Shown: one piece after another, positions 59,534-64,000 of the stretch
Layout of the letters: every line of letters starts with the position of its first letter
Position numbering within the stretch: the stretch's first letter is position 1
Source of the DNA: Lucinisca nassula
Lineage: Eukaryota; Mollusca; Bivalvia; Lucinida; Lucinidae
Length of the DNA stretch: 64,000 bases
Assembly: GCA_963580285.1 (NCBI GenBank)
Contig: OY757017.1
Coordinates: forward strand, 12,288,538-12,352,537
Reading direction: 5' to 3'
Translations under genes and position numbers: made by a program
The notes under the pieces: model-generated
What the model saw: only the letters and a program-made list of their open reading frames with translations
Databases searched by the model: none
Told to the model about the DNA's origin: nothing

Positions 59534-59702
59534 GTATGTTGGTGTCTTGTACAGCTTGCATTTCAGTAAGAATATCTGAAATGTTTCTCTCACCTTGTTT
59601 ATCTTATCCTCCTAATCCCCCCATTTTGTAGGAGTTACCAAAAATAAAAAAACAACAAAATGAAAAGTTTCATGCATTTAACACTCTGCATGCTGGGTAT
59701 TT

Positions 59703-60435
59703 TTTATACCCCCGGCATACAGAGTATGCCATAGGGGGTATATAGTTATACCCCGGCATACGCAGTATGCCATGGGGGTATATAGTTTTCGTATTTTCTG
59801 TGTATTTGTGTGTGTGTTTGTGTGTCTGTTAACATTTTCGTGTCCGCTCCATAACTTTTAAACCGCTTAACATATTTTCATGAAACTTCACGTAAATGAA
59901 AAACACCATGAGACAACATGCAGAACACATGAACCGTAACTCTTGCTTTCCTACTTTCAGAGTTATTGCCCTTTGAATATTACGAGTTTTACAATACACT
60001 TGTGTCCGCTCTGTCACTTTAAAACCATTTGAGATAATTTCATGAAACTTCAAACAAATGTAAAGCAAGATAATAGGATGGTCAGAACACAAGAACCATA
60101 GCTCTTGTTTGCATACATTACAAATTATTTCCCTTTGAAGATTGTAAATTATGTGTCTGCTACCATCTTCGTTTCTTCTCCATTACTTTTAAACGGCTTG
60201 ACATATTTTCATGAAACTCCACACAATGTTGAACACCATGAGACGACGTGCAGAACACATGAACCATAACTCTTGCTTTCCTACTTTCAGAGTTATTGCC
60301 CTTTGAATCTTGAAAATGGCCATTCTATGGAATATGGCCTGTATATGCAAAGAAGCTTTTGACATTGCTATTTTCAGCTGAGGTGATGGCACTGGCCAGG
60401 GGTATACATGCCCCACTGGGCACTTTTGTCTAGCT
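59703..60435 (+). mobile_element. Helitron2-like element, TATACCCC family
   Basis: It begins TTTATACCCCCGGCATAC with a duplicated leader (GGCATACGCAGTATGCC). Units with TTCATGAAACTTCACG and GAGTTATTGCCCTTTG follow. It ends GGGGTATACATGCC, GCCCCACTGGGC stem, TTGTCTAG. Confidence 0.73.
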
Positions 60436-60439
60436 TTTT

Positions 60440-60600
60440 GTATCAGCAGATGACATTTTTAAATATTTTTCTGATTTTCCCAGAAAACAGGATTTGAAAT
60501 CTCATGCAAATTGTCTCCTGTGGAGACAATGTGCATGAGATGTCAAGTCCTGTTTTCTGGGAAAAATAAGAAAAATATCAACAATTTGTCGTCTGCTGAA
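60440..60600. repeat. Palindromic repeat, CAGCAGAtGAC ends
   Basis: TATTTTTCTGATTTTCCCAG, AAAACAGGATTTGAAATCTC pair with GAGATGTCAAGTCCTGTTTT, CTGGGAAAAATAAG. The loop is TGTCTCCTGTGGAGACA. Confidence 0.78.
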
Positions 60601-60699
60601 TTAACCAAGTGAGTGGTAAAGATTAAAGCACTCAAGATTCAGCAGTGTTTGCTTTTGTCTCCTGTTAATCTTGACTTTTTGCTTCTCGTCCCCGTCCAT

Positions 60700-60990
60700 G
60701 GCGGCTTGGAGAAATATATGGGCTGCATGATGCTTCAGTCTTACACAAACTGACCACAGGAGTACTAGAAAACCGCTTAGAAGGACTAAGCCTGCACAGA
60801 CAAAGTGGTGTGAGTCAGACTGTCCAATGTATGTAAGCCCTTTGCTTTCATTGGGCGGCAGGGCTTGAGATGTCATTTCATCTCAATGTTGGGTAAGAGT
60901 CCAACAAAATTGGAAGCAACGTCTCCAAAATGACCTAAATAGTGTTTATGGGGCAGTTAAACCCTAATTCAAAGAAACAAAAACTTGCTT
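60700..60990 (+). mobile_element. Interspersed repeat R
   Basis: TGGGCTGCATGATGCTTCAG, CTAGAAAACCGCTTAGAAGG, TTGAGATGTCATTTCATCTC, ending GGGGCAGTTAAACCC. Confidence 0.75.
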
Positions 60991-61142
60991 CACCCTGTTT
61001 TCAGGAAGCACTATTTATGGCACATATAAATGCAACACAATAACAAGCATGGAAGAAATGATTGAGTTCACAGAAAGAAAAAAAATATAAAAGATATTGA
61101 ATAAATCAAAAAGAAAAAAATACGGTATTCTAGGAATCTTAT

Positions 61143-61384
61143 TTAAGGGGAATGGGAACACCTAGCAGATTTTGTTGCCATTTTTCAAAGGGAGACAACT
61201 TTTGGGACTTACTGAGCGCTTTTCTATAAGCCCTGTCCCACTGAAGAATGGGTCTACTCTTAAAAGAAAGAATTTGCCTCTCAGGAGCAAATTCTTTCCT
61301 TTAAGAGTTGACCCCTGTTGACATGGAAGACAAAAACACTTGTGCAGGAGTTCCCTTCCCTGAAGGTTTATCCATTCCCTTTAA
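61143..61384. mobile_element. TTAA-bounded MITE family K, complete
   Basis: TTAAGGGGAATGGGAACACC to CCATTCCCTTTAA, with the hairpin TTTGCCTCTCAGGAGC, AAATTCTTTCC in the centre. Confidence 0.78.
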
Positions 61385-61442
61385 ATGGCTTGGGATGCCT
61401 GTGCTGGATGGAACCTCATCTTAGCCTCAGTTTCAGTTGGTG

Positions 61443-61725
61443 CTGGCCTCAATAGCTCAGTTGGATACGCATCTGACTTTTGATCAGGAGAACACGGGTT
61501 CGATACCTGCCGGGGTCGGCAACATTCTTTCGTGGAGATTGATCATGAAATCGTTTCTATGGTCATTCTCCCCCTTCCACTGATTTAAGATTGTGCACTG
61601 TACTGGTTAACCACTTATGTATAAGCATGCCCTGAAAAAGTGTGGATAGGTAAACAGACCAGCTCAAAAATGATCCTAAAATAGTGTTGACTGGGCTGTA
61701 AAACTCCAATACAAACAAACAGAAA
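61443..61725 (+). mobile_element. tRNA-derived SINE, near full length
   Basis: A-box region CAATAGCTCAGTTGGATACG, B-box region GGGTTCGATACC, body TGGAGATTGATCATGAAAT and GTGCACTGTACTGGTTAACC. The tail reads GACTGGGCTGTAAAACTCC, then ACAAACAAAC. Target duplication is not clear. Confidence 0.85.
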
Positions 61726-62058
61726 CAGTTTTAGTTAGCCAGGCATTCCACAGGTGGGAAGTGACTGTATGGAATCCAAACTCATGAAAAGATTATGATA
61801 ATATCAATCACTGTTATCTCAAACTACTGCTTAAGTCAAACTAAATCTCATGAATATGTTGATGAATTTTTGTCAAACTTGGCACAGTATATCATTGCAA
61901 CGAACCAAAGATTTGGTCGATTTCGATAAAATAAAGTCAAGGTCACTGGCTGCCAAAGACTGTCAATTTTTGGACCAAAACTGGCATGTCTGCCCTCTGG
62001 CTCATGAATTGATGGATTTCCATCATATTTATAACTTGCCTATAGAAGATTTACATGT
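61726..62058. other. Intron sequence, nothing recognised
   Basis: No CARMIL-like exon. An open stretch at 61850-62077 has no recognisable domain and runs into the next element. Confidence 0.45.
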
Positions 62059-63665
62059 AATTATAGCCCCGCTTTGAAAAAGTGGGGCTATATTGGATTT
62101 GCCATGTCCTTCTGTCATTCCGTGATTCCGTTAATTTGTGTTGGCTCCATAACTTTGTATCTGCTTAACATATTTTCATGAAACTTCACACAAATGTTAA
62201 ACACCATAAGACAATGTGCAGAGCGAAGGAATTATAACTGTGGATTGCCTACTTTTGGAGTTATTGCCCTTTGAACATTTTCCGTAATTCCGTAATTCCG
62301 TGATTCCGTTAATTTGTGTTGGCTCCATAACTTTGTATCTGCTTAACATATTTTCATGAAACTTCACACAAATGTTAAACACCATAAGACAATGTGCAGA
62401 GCGAAGGAATTATAACTGTGGATTGCCTACTTTTGGAGTTATTGCCCTTTGAACATTGAAAAATGGCAATTTTAATTGTGTCCGCTTCATAACTCGAAAA
62501 CCGTTTGAGATATTTTTAGGAAACTTCACACAAATGTTAAGCACTATGAGACGATGTGCAGAGCGCAGGAACCATAACTCTGCATTGCTTATTTTTGGAG
62601 TTATTGCCCTTTGAACATTGAAAAATGGCAATTTTAACAGTGTCCGCTTCATAACTCGAAAACCGTTTGAGATAATTTCATGAAACTTCACACAAATGTT
62701 AAGCACTATGAGACAATGTGCAGAGCGCAAGAACCATAACTCTGGTTTTCGTATTTTCTGTGTGTCTGTCTGTGTGTCTGTCTGTGTCTGTTAACAATTT
62801 TCGTGTCCGCTCCATAACTTTAAAACCCATTCACATATTTTCATGAAACTTCACACAAACATTAAACACCATGAGATGGTGTGCAGAGTGCAGGAACCAT
62901 AACTCTGGATTGCCTAATTTTTGAGTTATTTCCCTTTGAATATTGAAAAATATCAATTTTAGCCGTCTTTGCTCGATAACTCAAAAACCGTTTGAGATAA
63001 TTTTATGAAACTTCACACAAATGTAAAGCACCATATTATGTGTGCAGAGCGCAGGAACCCAAACTCTGGATTGTCTACTTTTTCAGTTATAGGCTTTTGA
63101 ATATTAAAAAATGGCAATTTTAACTATGTCCGCTCCATAACCGTTTCTGATATTTTCATGAAACTTCAAATAAATGAAAAGCACCTTGAGATGATGTGCA
63201 GAGTGCAGGAACCATAACTCTGGTTTGCCTACTTTAGGAGTTATTGCCCTTTGAACATTTAAAAAGGCAATTTTGACTGTGTCGGCTCCATAACTCACAA
63301 ACCATTTGAGATATTTTCATGACACTTCACACAAGTGTAAAGCACCATGAGACAATTTGCAGAGCGCAGGAACCCTGACTCTGATTTGCCTACTTTAGGA
63401 GTTATTACCCTTTGAACATTGAAAAATGGAAGATGAAATTTAGTATAAACATGGACATTCTGGTAATGTATCATGCTCATTGAAATGAGGGACAAGGGCT
63501 CACAACTCTTAGAGTTTTTTCAGATAATGTAAAATTTTCAACAGTTATTTCTTGTTCATAACTGTTTTCTCTGCAGCTTAAATAACTTTCTTCTCTGACA
63601 GCGCTTTCTTATTAACTTTCTTCTCTGAAGCGGGGCTATAGTCAGATCCTCTGACAGCTCTAGTT
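62059..63665 (+). mobile_element. Helitron2-like element, TATAGCCCCGC family, about nine units
   Basis: It begins AATTATAGCCCCGCTTTG with the hairpin CCCCGCTTTGAAAAAGTGGGG. An exact-looking 177-bp leader duplication (62147 and 62324) and units of about 160 bp follow. It ends GCGGGGCTATAGTCAG, TCCTCTGACAGC and TCTAGTT. Confidence 0.8.
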
Positions 63666-63865
63666 AGATTTTGGCTCCAGAAAATTGTCAATTTTAAGAT
63701 AGAAATAGCGTTTTCTGCACCTTACTTCCAATATGAATTCCTGAGTTTTGCTCACATGTGTGGTGCAATATATATGATTTCAGCCTAGTAAAGTCTTGAT
63801 TAGACTTTGGTGACCAAGGTCAAATGGGTACTTAAATTATATTTATATTAGGGGAACAATACATA

Positions 63866-64000
63866 TACCGTAATGATCCTAAGTATTGGGACATACAAGC
63901 CTAAGCAAACAGTGTAGATCCAGATCGGACTGCAGTCTGTTCTGGGTCTACACTGTTTGCCATTCCAATCCCACTTTTTGGACTCCGTGAAAGAAACCCG
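63866..64000 (-). mobile_element. MITE family D, cut by the window edge
   Basis: ACCGTAATGATCCTAAGTAT, core CAAACAGTGTAGATCCAG with GGTCTACACTGTTTGCC, then TTTTTGGACTCCGTG. TA precedes the left end. Confidence 0.78.

Larger units (their letters stand above)
52955..56705. mobile_element. Composite insertion with AGGGC..TTCCAGAATTA ends
   Basis: The left end AGGGCAATTCCAGAATTA is complementary to the right end TAATTCTGGAACCGCCCT (two mismatches). Both ends continue with G/C-homopolymer-rich sequence (GGGGGGGTGGGTGGG; CCACCACCCGTAAAAT and CACCACCCGTACAAAA). Inside lie the THAP-carrying element and unrelated repeats. It may be one element split by later insertions. Confidence 0.65.

Noticed and set aside
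8719..61510. tRNA genes
   Set aside because: The A- and B-box sequences at 8719, 25277, 36155, 40798 (minus), 39175 (minus), 52388 and 61443 are each followed by SINE body and tail, and have target duplications where measurable.
59534..64000. The next CARMIL exon
   Set aside because: No AG/GT-bounded frame resembling the following vertebrate segment was found; it is probably beyond the window.

Overview
The window is animal nuclear DNA, most likely from a bivalve mollusc. That assignment is inferred from the repeat types (a tRNA-derived SINE with a CA-repeat tail, RTE-type and CR1/Jockey-type LINEs, TTAA-bounded MITEs, tandem-repeat Helitron2-like elements) and from a CARMIL gene whose protein resembles the vertebrate one. 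There is no prokaryotic gene organisation, and no CRISPR array or rRNA.

One host gene dominates the plus strand. Twelve small exons between 5650 and 59533, all with AG/GT boundaries, join without a frame break into 1314 nt (438 codons). The product matches the middle of CARMIL (capping protein regulator and myosin 1 linker; vertebrate CARMIL1/LRRC16A, CARMIL2, CARMIL3): the second half of the leucine-rich-repeat solenoid, the C-terminal cap, and the start of the helical dimerisation domain. The PH-like N-terminus and first repeats lie upstream of the window. The capping-protein-binding region and proline-rich tail lie downstream.

About 98% of the window is intron or flank, most of it mobile DNA. 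1-2330: minus-strand LINE with endonuclease and reverse transcriptase, cut by the window edge. 2354-5639: MITEs and a Helitron2-like element packed up to the first exon. 8646-9575: a minisatellite built from an exon-intron junction. 14341-18945, 25199-30695, 34061-34910, 41105-49072 and 59703-63665: tandem-repeat elements with asymmetric terminal inverted repeats and a 3' hairpin, several nested. 27684-29507: an RTE-type LINE with a PHD-finger motif, inserted in one of these arrays. 52955-56705: a composite insertion carrying a THAP zinc-finger exon inside a 1.3-kb inverted-repeat element. tRNA-derived SINEs with clear target-site duplications occur throughout.

The most interesting signals are: (1) one palindromic core shared by MITE families with different ends and target sites; (2) a Helitron2-like superfamily whose tandem units carry perfect nuclear-receptor-type sites (IR3, DR1, DR0); (3) a minisatellite that amplified a coding end plus splice donor; (4) a SINE fragment whose insertion duplicated a splice donor; (5) the THAP-carrying element. 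No operon-like or defence system was found. All identifications come from reading the sequence and remembered family features; no database search was run.
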